Shown: positions 15,413 to 25,041, counted from the stretch's first letter. The stretch: 64,000 nt of DNA from Paenibacillus sp. JJ-223 (GCF_927798175.1 NZ_CAKMMP010000005.1:62001-126000); one strand, 5' to 3'. Numbers and translations are program-made. The notes: generated by a model not told the origin, from the letters alone.

Positions 15413-16970
15413 CTTGCCCACCCGCGGACATCCCTGGCTGCCCAAGCACGACGATTCGTCCGCCTGCGACGCCTGCAGTGGCATTGCGTGTGTCGTAGAC
15501 CAGCCGGGCATGCGCCGCCAGTTCTTCGTAGTCGAAGCCGCTGTGATCGGTCGTAACGATCACCAGGTCGGCCCATGCCCACGTTTGCGGCGAGGCTGGG
15601 CGAGCTTGAGCCATCGTGCCGTCGTGCTTGCGGAACGTGGACACAAGCGGATCGGCGAACGCCACCTCCGCCCCGGCCTCCTCCAGCAGCCGGAATACGT
15701 CCAAGGCCGGCGATTCGCGCAGGTCATCGATGTCCTTTTTGTAGGCTATGCCCGCCAGCACGATCCGTGCGCCAGCGATGGGCACGCCGTCCTTGGCCAG
15801 CAGCTCCGCCGCGCGTTCGACAATGCGCTTCGGCACGTGACGATGGGTCTCGTCTGCGAGCGTAATGAAACGCAAGGCTGCCCCTTTCCGCTCCGCCGCC
15901 CAGGATAAATAAATCGGATCAATCGGGATGCAGTGGCCGCCGATGCCTGGACCCGGATAGAAGGGCATGTACCCAAACGGCTTTGTCGCCGCCGCATCCA
16001 GCACCTCCCATATATCCACGCCCATCTGCTCGCATGCAGGCGTCAGCTCGTTCACCAGCGCGATGTTGACGCTGCGAAACGTATTTTCGAACAGTTTCGC
16101 CGTCTCGGCCACGGTCGTCGAGCTGACCGGCACGATTTCGTTCAGGAACGAACCGTAGAACCGCTCTCCATACGACAGGCAGGCGGGCGTCGAACCGCCG
16201 ATGATTTTGGGCGTGTTTTTCACCCCGTAATGCACACTGCCCGGGTCCACCCGCTCGGGGGAATAGCAGACATGGAACTGAAGGCCTGCTTTCCACCCCT
16301 TGGCCGCTTCGATCGGCAGCTTGACGCATTCCTCCGTCGTGCCCGGATACGTCGTGCTCTCCAAAATAACGAGACTGCCTTCCTGCAGGTAAGGCAGCAT
16401 GCCGTCCACGGCTGCCGTAATGAACGAAATATCCGGCTCATGCTCCGTCGTGAGCGGCGTCGGCACGCAAATGACGATGACGTCAGCCTGCGACACCGCC
16501 CGGTAATCGGTTCCCGCCTCGAAGCGCCCCGATTCGTTCATCGCCTCCACCAACGCGGCGTCGATGCCGATGACGTACGAATCGCCGGCGCGCAGCCGGG
16601 ATACCTTGCGGGCGTCGATGTCGATGCCATGCACGCGATAGCCCGCCTGAGCCATCTCCATCGCCATCGGCAAGCCCACGTAGCCGAGGCCGATCACCGC
16701 CGCTTGAAGCGACCGCTCCCTAATGCCGCGCATGATCCGGTCCGCATCGATCGAGGCAATCGTGCCGGTGGCAACACTCTGTCCGCTCCCTGTATCAGAC
16801 GCTGCCGAGATCTTCGATCCGACCGGATTTCCCCCATCGATCTCGCTTGCCTTCGGGATCATGAAGCGTTGATGAGTCTCCCCGACCCAAGGTCGACCAC
16901 CGGCACGGGAAACATGACCTGCTGCCGTTTCCTTTTGTTTCTGCGTTTCTTCCATCCCATCCGTTTCCAT
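15399..16970 (-). CDS. Nucleotide-sugar dehydrogenase (UDP-glucose / UDP-N-acetylhexosamine type)
   Basis: 523 residues. The NAD-binding Rossmann motif GLGYVGLP lies at 94-101. The central and C-terminal domains carry the catalytic Cys in GPGIGGHCIPIDP and the KDIDDLRESPALDVF signature. The enzyme oxidises a UDP-sugar C6 alcohol to the acid in two NAD+ steps. GHCIPIDP with SWAAE resembles the WbpA/UDP-GlcNAc (ManNAc) dehydrogenase branch more than plain Ugd. ATG 16970 follows a strong GGGAGGAGG, so the unusual 80-residue polar N-terminal extension appears to be translated. It is co-transcribed with the genes on both sides. Confidence 0.88.
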   Translation of the reverse strand: METDGMEETQKQKETAAGHVSRAGGRPWVGETHQRFMIPKASEIDGGNPVGSKISAASDTGSGQSVATGTIASIDADRIMRGIRERSLQAAVIGLGYVGLPMAMEMAQAGYRVHGIDIDARKVSRLRAGDSYVIGIDAALVEAMNESGRFEAGTDYRAVSQADVIVICVPTPLTTEHEPDISFITAAVDGMLPYLQEGSLVILESTTYPGTTEECVKLPIEAAKGWKAGLQFHVCYSPERVDPGSVHYGVKNTPKIIGGSTPACLSYGERFYGSFLNEIVPVSSTTVAETAKLFENTFRSVNIALVNELTPACEQMGVDIWEVLDAAATKPFGYMPFYPGPGIGGHCIPIDPIYLSWAAERKGAALRFITLADETHRHVPKRIVERAAELLAKDGVPIAGARIVLAGIAYKKDIDDLRESPALDVFRLLEEAGAEVAFADPLVSTFRKHDGTMAQARPASPQTWAWADLVIVTTDHSGFDYEELAAHARLVYDTRNATAGVAGGRIVVLGQPGMSAGGQDGES

Positions 16971-16988
16971 GGGTCCTCCTCCCTTCCG

Positions 16989-17978
16989 TTAGTCGATGAA
17001 GCCGCCGTCGCGCAAAAACCGTAAAATCCCTTTGCGTTCCATCATTTCGCTGTCTGAACGATATTCGGCAAAAGCGACCGGGGCGAGTCCGGCGTATTGT
17101 TCCCTCAGCCGTTTATCCGGATCCTGCGGCAAAATAACGTAGTACTGCTCGTCATATTTGTACGTGCGCGGCGCTTCGAACGGCGAGACCAGCACCTCAT
17201 GCAGCTTCTCTCCGGGCCGGATGCCGGTCACCTTGTAATCGCTGGCCGGGCGCCCCGCCTGTTCCAGCATGACGATGGCCAGATCGGTCATTTTGCACGC
17301 CTTCATTTTCATCACGAACGTCTCTCCGCCGACTGCCGCTTCGGCCGCTTTGAGCAGCAAACGAATGGCTTCCGTGCGGGTCAGGAAGAACCGGGTCATG
17401 CCTTCGTCCGTGATCGTGAGCATTTGGCCATCATCGAGCTGGCGACGAAACAACGGCACAACGCTGCCGCTCGTGCCAAGCACGTTCCCCCCGCGAATGC
17501 AAACGAAACGCGTATGCTCGCTCAAACCGTTCGCACGAATCATCATTTTTTCGCCAAGCGCTTTGGTCATGCCATACACGTTGATCGGGTCAACCGCCTT
17601 GTCCGTCGATACGTCGATCACTTTCGGAATCCGGTGATATATGGCTGCCCGGATGATGTTTTGCGTTCCGATCACATTCGTTTTGAATGCTTCATCCGGC
17701 TGGTCTTCGCAGACAGGCACATGCTTGAGCGCGGCCAGATGGAAGAGCACCTGTATCCCCTGGCTGGCTTCTTCCACGGCGGTGTAATCCCGGATATCCC
17801 CGATGACGAAGCGCAGGCGCGGATCATGGCCAAACTCCCGCTGCATCGCGATCTGCGCGTATTCGTTGCGGGACAGGATGCGAATCTCGGCCGGGTCCTG
17901 CTCCAGCAGCACCTCAGTCAGCTTCTGTCCCCAGGACCCCGTGCCGCCCGTTATCAGAATCTTTTTTCCCTTAATCAT
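16989..17978 (-). CDS. Polysaccharide biosynthesis SDR (CapD/PseB-like UDP-GlcNAc dehydratase or epimerase)
   Basis: 329 residues of extended short-chain dehydrogenase fold. The NAD(P) motif GGTGSWG is at 11-17, with the active-site blocks DVSTDKAVDP and YGMTK and the CapD family signature RPGEKLHEVL. Relatives convert UDP-GlcNAc to a 4-keto-6-deoxy intermediate or epimerise it. ATG 17978 was chosen for GGAGG ten bases upstream; the longer frame to 18095 lacks such a site. It is the first gene of the leftward operon, which continues with the dehydrogenase, methyltransferase and glycosyltransferase, suggesting an uronic or amino-sugar surface glycan. Confidence 0.88.
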   Translation of the reverse strand: MIKGKKILITGGTGSWGQKLTEVLLEQDPAEIRILSRNEYAQIAMQREFGHDPRLRFVIGDIRDYTAVEEASQGIQVLFHLAALKHVPVCEDQPDEAFKTNVIGTQNIIRAAIYHRIPKVIDVSTDKAVDPINVYGMTKALGEKMMIRANGLSEHTRFVCIRGGNVLGTSGSVVPLFRRQLDDGQMLTITDEGMTRFFLTRTEAIRLLLKAAEAAVGGETFVMKMKACKMTDLAIVMLEQAGRPASDYKVTGIRPGEKLHEVLVSPFEAPRTYKYDEQYYVILPQDPDKRLREQYAGLAPVAFAEYRSDSEMMERKGILRFLRDGGFID

Positions 17979-18291
17979 GCTGCATCCTCCAATCAGATCA
18001 TGAATTTCCGAAGTACGCTTGCCATTTCCCCCCAGCTCAGGCGGTCTTTGAATTCGTACTCCCATGTCACTGCTGCTCACCCTTGCGTGGATCAAAAATA
18101 CTATTTCATGAAATTAATCTCTATAACGTATGAGAAGCAGTCCAAACCGGAACGGACACTCGTACCGATTTTCATAGAAATAGACTGATATGTACCCTGT
18201 TCATTCGCCGTATCCGACAAACGCGCAACAACCTTACCACAACAACGACATAGAATAGAGCAGTTAAATTTAAAAGAAGGGACGGGTTCGC
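17979..18291. promoter_or_regulatory. Divergent intergenic region of the glycan genes
   Basis: 313 bp between the CapD-like gene and the GT-D gene. It must hold both promoters. TAGAATAG near 18252 and GAAGGGACGG just before ATG 18292 are the only signals recognised. Confidence 0.35.
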
Positions 18292-19002
18292 ATGAAGTCA
18301 CGCTATCTTGAATTGGACGCCGTGCTCCTTGAGCTGGAAACGGCGCTGCGGCAACGGTCCCCCTTCTCCCTTGTGAGGGTTGGCGATGGGGAAAATATCG
18401 TCATGGCCCAGGAAACGGTCTGGACCATGGAAGAGGTGCTGCAGGAGCGTTGGTCAATCAAAGCCAATAAGGGACAAAAAGGGCTTACTCTGCCCAATCT
18501 AGTATTGCGGGATTTGGTTGCCGCTTCCCTGCAGCGCGCCACGATCGTCGGCATTCTCCCGCCGGACGATCAAACGATCAAAGCGCCGGATTATCTAAAA
18601 AGGGCTTTGACCGACAAGTTGTTCGCTTATTACGGCATCGAGCCGGCATTGACCTGCCATGCCTGCGTCAATCGGGACTTGGCCCGAACGCCGCGCTTCT
18701 GGCAATTGCTTGCAGGCAAACGCGTGCTGCTCGTCACGCGGGAGATCCAGGAGCTTCAGAACGCCCTTGTCCAAGATCCTTATAACCTGAACATTGCGGC
18801 AGCGTTGCCTTTTGACGGTTGGGATGATTTGCCGGAAACGCTGCAATGGATTGCGGCGCATCCGGAGGAATTCGATGTGGCGCTCTTCTCCTGCGGCGTC
18901 AATGCCGTTGTCCTTGCCGAGCAAGCCGCAGCCCTTTCCGGGAAGGTCGCCATCGATTTCGGCAAGGCGAACAATATCATCCTGAAAGGTTCGCCCAACT
19001 GA
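18292..19002 (+). CDS. GT-D fold glycosyltransferase (DUF1792-like)
   Basis: 236 residues. FSLVRVGDGEN (25-35) matches the conserved Arg-x-GDGE block of the GT-D family, the glycosyltransferase fold first described for streptococcal serine-rich-repeat glycoprotein glycosylation. The C-terminal half has the expected LVTREIQEL and FDVALFSCGVNA strands. The sugar donor is unknown. The gene is divergent from the CapD-like operon, so a common surface glycan or glycoprotein pathway is plausible. ATG 18292 follows GAAGGGACGG. A terminator follows directly. Confidence 0.8.
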   Translation: MKSRYLELDAVLLELETALRQRSPFSLVRVGDGENIVMAQETVWTMEEVLQERWSIKANKGQKGLTLPNLVLRDLVAASLQRATIVGILPPDDQTIKAPDYLKRALTDKLFAYYGIEPALTCHACVNRDLARTPRFWQLLAGKRVLLVTREIQELQNALVQDPYNLNIAAALPFDGWDDLPETLQWIAAHPEEFDVALFSCGVNAVVLAEQAAALSGKVAIDFGKANNIILKGSPN

Positions 19003-19024
19003 ATCCGCTGCTTCCATAAACGCC

Positions 19025-19066
19025 AAAAAACCATTGATGACGATGATGTCACCAATGGTTTTTGGT
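19025..19066 (+). terminator. Rho-independent terminator
   Basis: AAAAAACCATTGATGAC, loop, GTCACCAATGGTTTTTGG. It follows the GT-D gene by about 20 bases. The A-run on the other side makes it able to work for both strands. Confidence 0.85.
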
Positions 19067-19189
19067 TATGCATGGAATGGCCTGTCGATCATATCATTCT
19101 CCATCTGCAGCATGTATCTTGGAGATAGTCGTTACTAGAACAAAACAAAGACCGTCATGCGAAGGCTCATCTCCGCAAGGCAACTTGTT

Positions 19190-19597
19190 CTACACCGTCG
19201 ACGCAATGCCATAAAATACTTCCGGTCCGGTACGAATAGACGTAGACACTCCCGAAATATAGGAAGAATATACGGTTAGCAAGGCCGGCGGCGCCAACAG
19301 ATCCTGTGCTGTAAAGGAATGGAACTCTGGCCCTTCACTTTGCGATACGGTTCCTACCGCCCGGTAAAAGACATTCGCCGGATTGTATACACTTCCCCGG
19401 ACAATCACGACCTCAAATGTGTCCCCTACTTCGCCTGTCACCCCGACCGTGCCGTTCAGCGTAATGACCGTACCGACTGTTTGCATCGTATCCAATCCAA
19501 TGATGCCGAACAATGTTGGAGTTGGACTCAAAGCTACGTTAGGCGCACCTGTGCCTGACGAGTTCATCGAACTCTTCATATCAAGAAAGGTTCCCAA
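19190..19597 (-). CDS. Hypothetical protein, beta-rich, TTG start
   Basis: 135 residues, not recognised. The composition is Val/Thr/Gly/Ser-rich with alternating hydrophobic residues (VITLNGTVGVTGEVGDTFEV), suggesting a beta-sandwich. It resembles small spore-surface or exosporium-type proteins of Bacillales in style only. The start is TTG 19597, supported by GGAGGTG eight bases upstream. There is no signal peptide or membrane segment. It stands alone, between two rightward genes, so it has its own promoter. Confidence 0.6.
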   Translation of the reverse strand: MGTFLDMKSSMNSSGTGAPNVALSPTPTLFGIIGLDTMQTVGTVITLNGTVGVTGEVGDTFEVVIVRGSVYNPANVFYRAVGTVSQSEGPEFHSFTAQDLLAPPALLTVYSSYISGVSTSIRTGPEVFYGIASTV

Positions 19598-19788
19598 AAA
19601 GTCACACCTCCAATCCTGTTTGATAGGTTATACTATGAAGCTTCCTCTGACCCCGCTTGGATGAATTACGGAAGGCAACCTCCCATTTTTCATTCATGCC
19701 CTTTAATGGTATATTGGACAGCATGGAAGAAACGAACGGATCCGTATCGCACACCCGATACAGCTGTCCTAAAGGAGAATGAATAATA

Positions 19789-20796
19789 ATGAATAACAAA
19801 CGCAACGGCACCAAGTCCACTCCCGCGGCAAAGCGCGGAAATGATGCCAAGAAACCGAATAAGCACAAACCTCGCCAACGGCCGGCGCATATCCCCGCTC
19901 GCAAACCGGAGTCTCCCCGCCAGTATCAGGTGAATGAAGCGGAAGAACTGCTTTCGTTTTTGCTCCAGCATGTCAATTCCGGACGGAACGCCGTCAAATC
20001 CATGCTGAGCCGCGGCCAAATTTCGGTCGGGAATGAGATCGTGACCCAATATAACCACGCCCTCGTTCCTGGACAAGTCGTGTCGGTAAGCAAAGAAGGC
20101 GTGACCGAAGCTGAGCCCATGGCAGGGCTGACGATCTTGCATGAGGATGACGACATCATCGTCATCTCCAAAGAATCCGGACTGTTGTCCATCGCCGCAG
20201 ACCGAAGCGATGAAACTACCGCCTATCGCCAGCTGACCGAGCATGTGCGCCGTACCGATTCGCGCAACCGGATCTTTGTTGTACATCGTCTGGACCGCGA
20301 TACATCGGGTGTCATGATGTTTGCCAAAAGCGAAGAAGTGCAGCAGAAGCTGCAAAACAACTGGAAAGACCAGGTGCAGGAACGGATCTACGTGGCTCTG
20401 GTTGAAGGCAAGGTAGCCAAAGAAGCCGGCACGATCTCGTCCTGGCTGAAGGAAAGCAAAACGCTGAAGATGTATTCCAGTCCGCGTCCGGGTGATGGAC
20501 AGCATGCCATCACGCACTACAAACGGCTGCAGTCAAACCGCGAGTTCTCCCTGCTTGAAGTTCGTCTGGAAACGGGACGCAAAAACCAGATTCGCGTGCA
20601 TATGGAAGAGCTTGGCCATCCCGTTGCAGGCGACAAAAAATATGGTGCTCGAACGAGAACGCTGGGGCGTCTCGGCCTTCATGCACGGGTGCTTTCGTTC
20701 ATCCATCCGACCACGGGTGAGCTCATGAAATTTGAGACAGACATACCCAAACCATTTTTGTACCCGTTCCGCAAAGATGCCCCGCCGGCGAAGTAA
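19789..20796 (+). CDS. RluA family pseudouridine synthase
   Basis: 335 residues. A basic low-complexity N-terminus (1-45, KRNGTKS to KHKPRQRP) is followed by an S4 RNA-binding domain (about 50-105). The catalytic domain follows, with HRLDRDTSG at 166-174, in which D169 is the expected catalytic Asp. The enzyme isomerises uridine to pseudouridine in rRNA or tRNA; the target site is not deducible. The start is ATG 19789 behind AAAGGAG. The basic N-terminal tail is longer than in RluD-type enzymes. ypsA follows 41 bases later on the same strand. Confidence 0.9.
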   Translation: MNNKRNGTKSTPAAKRGNDAKKPNKHKPRQRPAHIPARKPESPRQYQVNEAEELLSFLLQHVNSGRNAVKSMLSRGQISVGNEIVTQYNHALVPGQVVSVSKEGVTEAEPMAGLTILHEDDDIIVISKESGLLSIAADRSDETTAYRQLTEHVRRTDSRNRIFVVHRLDRDTSGVMMFAKSEEVQQKLQNNWKDQVQERIYVALVEGKVAKEAGTISSWLKESKTLKMYSSPRPGDGQHAITHYKRLQSNREFSLLEVRLETGRKNQIRVHMEELGHPVAGDKKYGARTRTLGRLGLHARVLSFIHPTTGELMKFETDIPKPFLYPFRKDAPPAK

Positions 20797-20837
20797 CTGG
20801 AACATTCGGAAACCGAGCTGTCTGATAGGAGGAACCG

Positions 20838-21422
20838 ATGCTGAAGAACTTGTTGATTACCGGATACCGGTCGCATGAGCTGCAAATTTTCGGGCAGAAG
20901 CACGAAGGCATTCCGTTTATCAAAAAAGCCATTGCCTCCCGCCTAGTCCCGTTGGTCGAGGATGGATTGGAATGGGTATTAACGCCTGGCCAGTATGGCG
21001 TCGACCTGTGGGCATGCGAAGTCGTTTTGGAGCTCAAAAAAGAATATCCTCATTTGAAGCTGTCGATCATTACCGCTTTTCTGAACCCGGAGGAACAATG
21101 GAAGGAAGACAAGCAGGAGTATTACCGCTCCATTCTGACGGGCGTGGATTATTACGGTGCGATCAGCCGCCAGCCGTATGTCGGACCGTGGCAGTTCACG
21201 GCGCGCGATGACCTGCTGCTCCGCAAGAGCGATGGGCTGCTGCTTGTGTATGATGAAGATGCCGGTGAAGGAAGCCCGCGCTTCATTAAGGAGAAGGCGT
21301 TGAAAAAGAAGCAGCAAAACGAGGAATATCGTCTCATCACGATTACGTCGGAGGACATTCAATCGATCGCCGACGATGAGCGCATGAATGACGCAAGTAC
21401 GTACGAAGACTACGCCTTTTAG
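20838..21422 (+). CDS. ypsA: YpsA family protein (DUF1273, SLOG superfamily)
   Basis: 194 residues, full length for YpsA/UPF0398. GYRSHEL near the N-terminus, WVLTPGQYGVDLWA and the C-terminal SDGLLLVYDEDAGEGSPRF are characteristic. YpsA is a SLOG-fold, nucleotide-ligand-binding-like protein linked to cell-division inhibition and stress in Bacillus and Staphylococcus. ATG 20838 follows AGGAGG. It lies just downstream of the RluA gene on the same strand, with no obvious terminator between. Confidence 0.9.
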   Translation: MLKNLLITGYRSHELQIFGQKHEGIPFIKKAIASRLVPLVEDGLEWVLTPGQYGVDLWACEVVLELKKEYPHLKLSIITAFLNPEEQWKEDKQEYYRSILTGVDYYGAISRQPYVGPWQFTARDDLLLRKSDGLLLVYDEDAGEGSPRFIKEKALKKKQQNEEYRLITITSEDIQSIADDERMNDASTYEDYAF

Positions 21423-21504
21423 ACGCAAACATGGTATAATTTAAACGCAATGGAAAGGCTGATATGGGCGGTCGGCTAATCTCCCGGAAGGGAGGTGATG
21501 CCTG

Positions 21505-21585
21505 GTGACAGTATTTGAAGCACTTATGCTGATGCTTACCTTCGGTTTGCTGATCGCAGCGCTGCTGTCCGACAAACACAAATAG
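21505..21585 (+). CDS. Holin-like type I toxin peptide (Hol_Tox type), 26 residues
   Basis: GTG start at 21505 after a strong GGGAGGTGATG. The peptide is MTVFEALMLMLTFGLLIAAL with a basic tail SDKHK. It matches the putative holin-like toxin family of Firmicutes (TxpA relatives): N-terminal TVFEALMLM, one transmembrane helix, Lys-rich end. Such toxins damage the membrane when expressed and are held down by an antisense RNA that overlaps the 3' end. The downstream stem-loops fit that pattern. It is too short to be seen by ordinary ORF cutoffs. Confidence 0.8.
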   Translation: MTVFEALMLMLTFGLLIAALLSDKHK

Positions 21586-21697
21586 ACCGCCCCGGTCGAA
21601 GGTTGCGGTCTATAAGTCTGCATCTCGCCTGTAAAGCCCACCGCCCTTAATAGCGGCTATTGCGCAGAGAGTCGTGTGTCCAGCACGGCTCTTTTTG
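21586..21697. ncRNA. Toxin 3' region, candidate antisense RNA site, and terminator
   Basis: Directly after the toxin stop lies an imperfect hairpin AGACCGCCCC...GGTTGCGGTCT, then AGAGTCGTG, loop, CACGGCTCT followed by five T (21665-21697), a terminator for the toxin mRNA. In relatives the antitoxin RNA starts in this interval and runs leftward across the toxin's end. Its promoter could not be assigned. Confidence 0.45.
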
Positions 21698-21907
21698 CAG
21701 TATAAGCTCTTTCTTCCCCCATTATAACATCTTGATCAGGCTTTTCAATCCGTGGTTCTGCTCTTTTTTATCACGCAATGCCGTCGTGGATCTCCACCTT
21801 TCAACCGATTATTCGCAGGGACCCCATGTTTATTTGGCATGGATTAGGGTATACGTAGTAATAATACTGCGATCATTGCGTCGTATGCATAAAGGGGATT
21901 GGCCGCC

Positions 21908-22720
21908 ATGAGCTTAACGCCAGAGCAGCGCATTCAGCTGCATGGATTCAACAACCTGACCAAGTCGCTGAGCTTCAATATGTACGATATCTGTTACACC
22001 CAAACGCGAAAAGAGCGCGAGGCTTACATTGAATATATTGACGAGCAGTACAATGCGGAGCGGCTGAGCAGCATTCTGCACCACGTTGCCGACATCATCG
22101 GAGCGCATGTGCTCAACGTCGCCAAACAGGATTATGTGCCCCAAGGCGCCAGCGTCACGATGCTGGTCTCCGAAGGCCCGATCGTTGAGGTACCGGAGGA
22201 ATCGTTCGAAGAATCGCCGGGCCCTTTGCCGGACAATGTCGTCATGCAGCTCGACAAAAGCCATATTACCGTGCACACGTATCCGGAATTTCATCCGGGC
22301 GAGGGCATCAGCACGTTCCGCGCGGATATCGACGTCTCCACCTGCGGCGAAATTTCGCCGCTCAAAGCGCTCAACTACCTGATTCACTCGTTCGATACGG
22401 ACATTATGATCATGGACTACCGGGTGCGCGGATTCACGCGCGATACGAGCGGACGCAAGCTGTTCATCGACCATGACATCGGATCCATCCAGAATTACAT
22501 TCCGGACGAGATCAAACGGAACTTCGACATGATCGACGTCAACGTGTATCAGGAAAACATTTTCCATACCAAGTGCAAGCTGAAGGCATTCGACCTGGAC
22601 AACTACCTGTTCGGGTATACGAAAAATAAGCTGAGCGAGTCCGAGCAGCAGACCATCACGGAGTGGCTGAAGCTGGAGATGGACGAAATCTATTATGGAA
22701 AAAACATACAGCGCCCTTGA
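21908..22720 (+). CDS. speD: Adenosylmethionine decarboxylase, E. coli type
   Basis: 270 residues, the size of the long proteobacterial-type SpeD rather than the short Bacillus type. [13 protein letters not shown] contains the self-processing Ser (S118), which becomes the pyruvoyl group, and [11 protein letters not shown] holds the catalytic Cys. The enzyme makes the aminopropyl donor for spermidine. ATG 21908 has AAAGGGG about ten bases upstream; the frame to 21899 is an extension. It is monocistronic; no spermidine synthase gene lies nearby. Confidence 0.92.
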   Translation: MSLTPEQRIQLHGFNNLTKSLSFNMYDICYTQTRKEREAYIEYIDEQYNAERLSSILHHVADIIGAHVLNVAKQDYVPQGASVTMLVSEGPIVEVPEESFEESPGPLPDNVVMQLDKSHITVHTYPEFHPGEGISTFRADIDVSTCGEISPLKALNYLIHSFDTDIMIMDYRVRGFTRDTSGRKLFIDHDIGSIQNYIPDEIKRNFDMIDVNVYQENIFHTKCKLKAFDLDNYLFGYTKNKLSESEQQTITEWLKLEMDEIYYGKNIQRP

Positions 22721-22971
22721 ATCCAAAGGGAAGAATGAGCATTGATGAAGGTGTGGTCCTGAACGAAGGATGGCTCCGGCATAAGCTTGTTCTTCTTTTT
22801 CGTTTATGGGGGAATTGGCTTGGTTGACGCTCTTCGCTTAAGCGGACCATCGCAGCACCAGGAACGGCTGCTGTCGCATGTATTGCGGCACAGCCTCTTT
22901 CTTCTTATACGGCATTTCATAGTATAATGAAGGCACTCAGCAATACATTTTCTGGACAAAAGAGGTGCCTT

Positions 22972-24024
22972 ATGAGTTATAACGACATGGATTTGTTTCA
23001 GGGCACCAAAGTCAGGCTAACGGCTCCGTGCCCCGAGGACTGCCTGCGAATCGCCCGATTTACCGATAATTACGACTACCTTCGCAACGTGGATACCGAT
23101 GCTGCCGTCCCCCTGACACCGGACGAAGCGGGAACGTCGTCCGTGCGCCGGGACGGCGGTTTCGAATTTGCGCTGCGCACGCTGCAGGACAACCGATTCG
23201 TCGGCTTCACGGCCTTGTACCGGATCGAATGGAACAACCGCTCCGCTCGTCTGGCGGTCGGCATTGGCGATCCGCAAGATCGCGGCAAAGGCTTCGGCAG
23301 CGACGCCCTCGCCCTTATTCTCCGCTATGCCTTTCACGAGCTGAACCTGAACCGGGTCGCACTTGAAGTCATTTCCTACAACGATGCAGCCATGCATGCA
23401 TACGGAAAGGCAGGATTCCGCGTGGAGGGCCGTCAACGTTCCGCCGTATTGCGCGGCGGAGCACATTACGACCTGATTTCCATGGCTCTGCTGGCCGAGG
23501 AATGGGCTGAACGGACAGGACTTCCGCTTTCCATGCGCCCGGCTTTGCCACATGAAAGCGACCTTGGCAACGCAGATGTGACCTGCGGGCCTTCTGAGCC
23601 GGAACCTGTGCAGCCCCGCATCGGCGTAGGTGCCGTCATTGTCAACGAACGCGATGAAGTACTGCTCGTTTGGCGCAACCGACAGCCCGAGCAGCACACC
23701 TGGAGCATTCCCGGCGGCAAAATCGATCCTTACGAATCCGCCGTAGACTCGGTCATCCGTGAAATCAAGGAAGAGGTCGGCCTGGATATTGAGGTGGAGC
23801 AACTGCTCTGCACTGCCGAGACGATTCGGCCCGAGAAGCAGGAGCATTGGATCTCCCTCCTCTACTCGACCCGGATTGTCGGCGGCTCTGCCCGCAACAT
23901 GGAGGAAGGCGGCGCGATCGGGGAGGTCGCGTGGTTTCCGCTGAACGACCTGCCTTCCCCTCTGGCCTGCTTCGCCATTCCCGCACTGGAGGCCGTTAAG
24001 CGAACCAAGGATGGGCGGGCATGA
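22972..24024 (+). CDS. GNAT-Nudix fusion protein
   Basis: 350 residues from ATG 22972, which follows AGAGGTG. Residues about 8-175 are a RimJ-like GNAT acetyltransferase (GIGDPQDRGKGFGSDAL is motif A). Residues about 215-350 are a Nudix domain with the box starting near 248 (GGKIDPYESAVDSVIREIKEEVGLDI spread over 248-273; E266-E269 region is metal-binding). The linker near 185-212 is Pro/Glu-rich. Stand-alone forms of both domains are common; the fusion implies linked steps or a scavenging role, with unknown substrates. Its stop overlaps the AraC start (ATGA). Confidence 0.82.
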   Translation: MSYNDMDLFQGTKVRLTAPCPEDCLRIARFTDNYDYLRNVDTDAAVPLTPDEAGTSSVRRDGGFEFALRTLQDNRFVGFTALYRIEWNNRSARLAVGIGDPQDRGKGFGSDALALILRYAFHELNLNRVALEVISYNDAAMHAYGKAGFRVEGRQRSAVLRGGAHYDLISMALLAEEWAERTGLPLSMRPALPHESDLGNADVTCGPSEPEPVQPRIGVGAVIVNERDEVLLVWRNRQPEQHTWSIPGGKIDPYESAVDSVIREIKEEVGLDIEVEQLLCTAETIRPEKQEHWISLLYSTRIVGGSARNMEEGGAIGEVAWFPLNDLPSPLACFAIPALEAVKRTKDGRA

Positions 24025-24890
24025 ACAGCGGGAACTCGGAACCTGCAAGGCTGCTCCCCTTCATCCTGCATGAATCAAGAGCAGGCTTTGCATGGAAGGG
24101 CAGCGGTGCCCTTTCGCTCAAAACGTTCCGTGGAGGAACCACCCTATATGAGGCCGGGCGAGGATACTTTTCCGTCGACGATCATCGTTTCCTCGTGCTG
24201 AACGCCGGACAAGAGTATGCGTTACATATCGATTCCCCCACGGAAGTGGAGTCTTTCTGCGTCTTTTTCCCCGACGGATTCGTTGAGAGGATCGGCCAAG
24301 ACCTCGTGCAGAGCGAGGGACAACGGCTGGACGACCCGTTCGGTTCACGGTCCACGAAAAGCTTCGAATGGGTCGAACGCACGCACTCCATGCAAAGCAG
24401 TCTTGGAGAAACCCTGCGCCAACTGCGGCATCTTCATCGCCTTAAAACGCTGGATGCCTGGGGATGGGAAGAACGGATGCATGACCTGGCCGTGCGCTTA
24501 CTCCGCTTGCACCAGGATGTACGCAAGGAAATGGACAATCTCTCGGCCGCCAAGCTCTCTACCAGGAAAGAGCTGTATCGCAGGGCTTATCTGGGACACG
24601 AATACTTGACCGCCTATTACGACCAGTCCCCGTCACTCGCCGACACGGCAGCCGTCGCCCAATTGTCGGTCAACCATTTTTTGCGCAGTTACAAAGCCGT
24701 CTTCGGCATCTCGCCCCACCGTTACTTGACAGAATGCAGGCTTCAGGCCGCCATGCGGTTATTGCAAACGACGGACCGTTCGGTCACAGACATCTGCTTC
24801 GCCGTCGGATTCGAAAGTCTGGGCACGTTCAGCTCGTTGTTTGCCAGACGATTCGGCGAGCCGCCCTCGCAAGCGCGATTAAACAGGTGA
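24021..24890 (+). CDS. AraC family transcriptional regulator
   Basis: 289 residues. The N-terminal part is a cupin-like sensing domain (FRGGTTLYEAGRGYFSVDDHRFLVLNAG pattern over about 40-70). The C-terminal 100 residues contain two helix-turn-helix units typical of AraC/XylS: LADTAAVAQLSVNHFLRSYK and VTDICFAVGFESLGTFSSLF, then the closing GEPPSQAR. The start overlaps the stop of the GNAT-Nudix gene by four bases, so the two are translationally coupled. The regulator may control that gene or a remote target. Confidence 0.88.
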   Translation: MNSGNSEPARLLPFILHESRAGFAWKGSGALSLKTFRGGTTLYEAGRGYFSVDDHRFLVLNAGQEYALHIDSPTEVESFCVFFPDGFVERIGQDLVQSEGQRLDDPFGSRSTKSFEWVERTHSMQSSLGETLRQLRHLHRLKTLDAWGWEERMHDLAVRLLRLHQDVRKEMDNLSAAKLSTRKELYRRAYLGHEYLTAYYDQSPSLADTAAVAQLSVNHFLRSYKAVFGISPHRYLTECRLQAAMRLLQTTDRSVTDICFAVGFESLGTFSSLFARRFGEPPSQARLNR

Positions 24891-25041
24891 GAATGAAGAA
24901 GCGAACGTTTTCCCGCATCGTTATAATCAGGGAAGGACGGACGATGCGCGATGGATTGTATGCTGCTTCAAAAGCTTGGAGCGGCATCAAACGCCGTGCT
25001 TCGTTACACGTTATCTTTTTTGCGAATGGAGGTCTTTGCTT

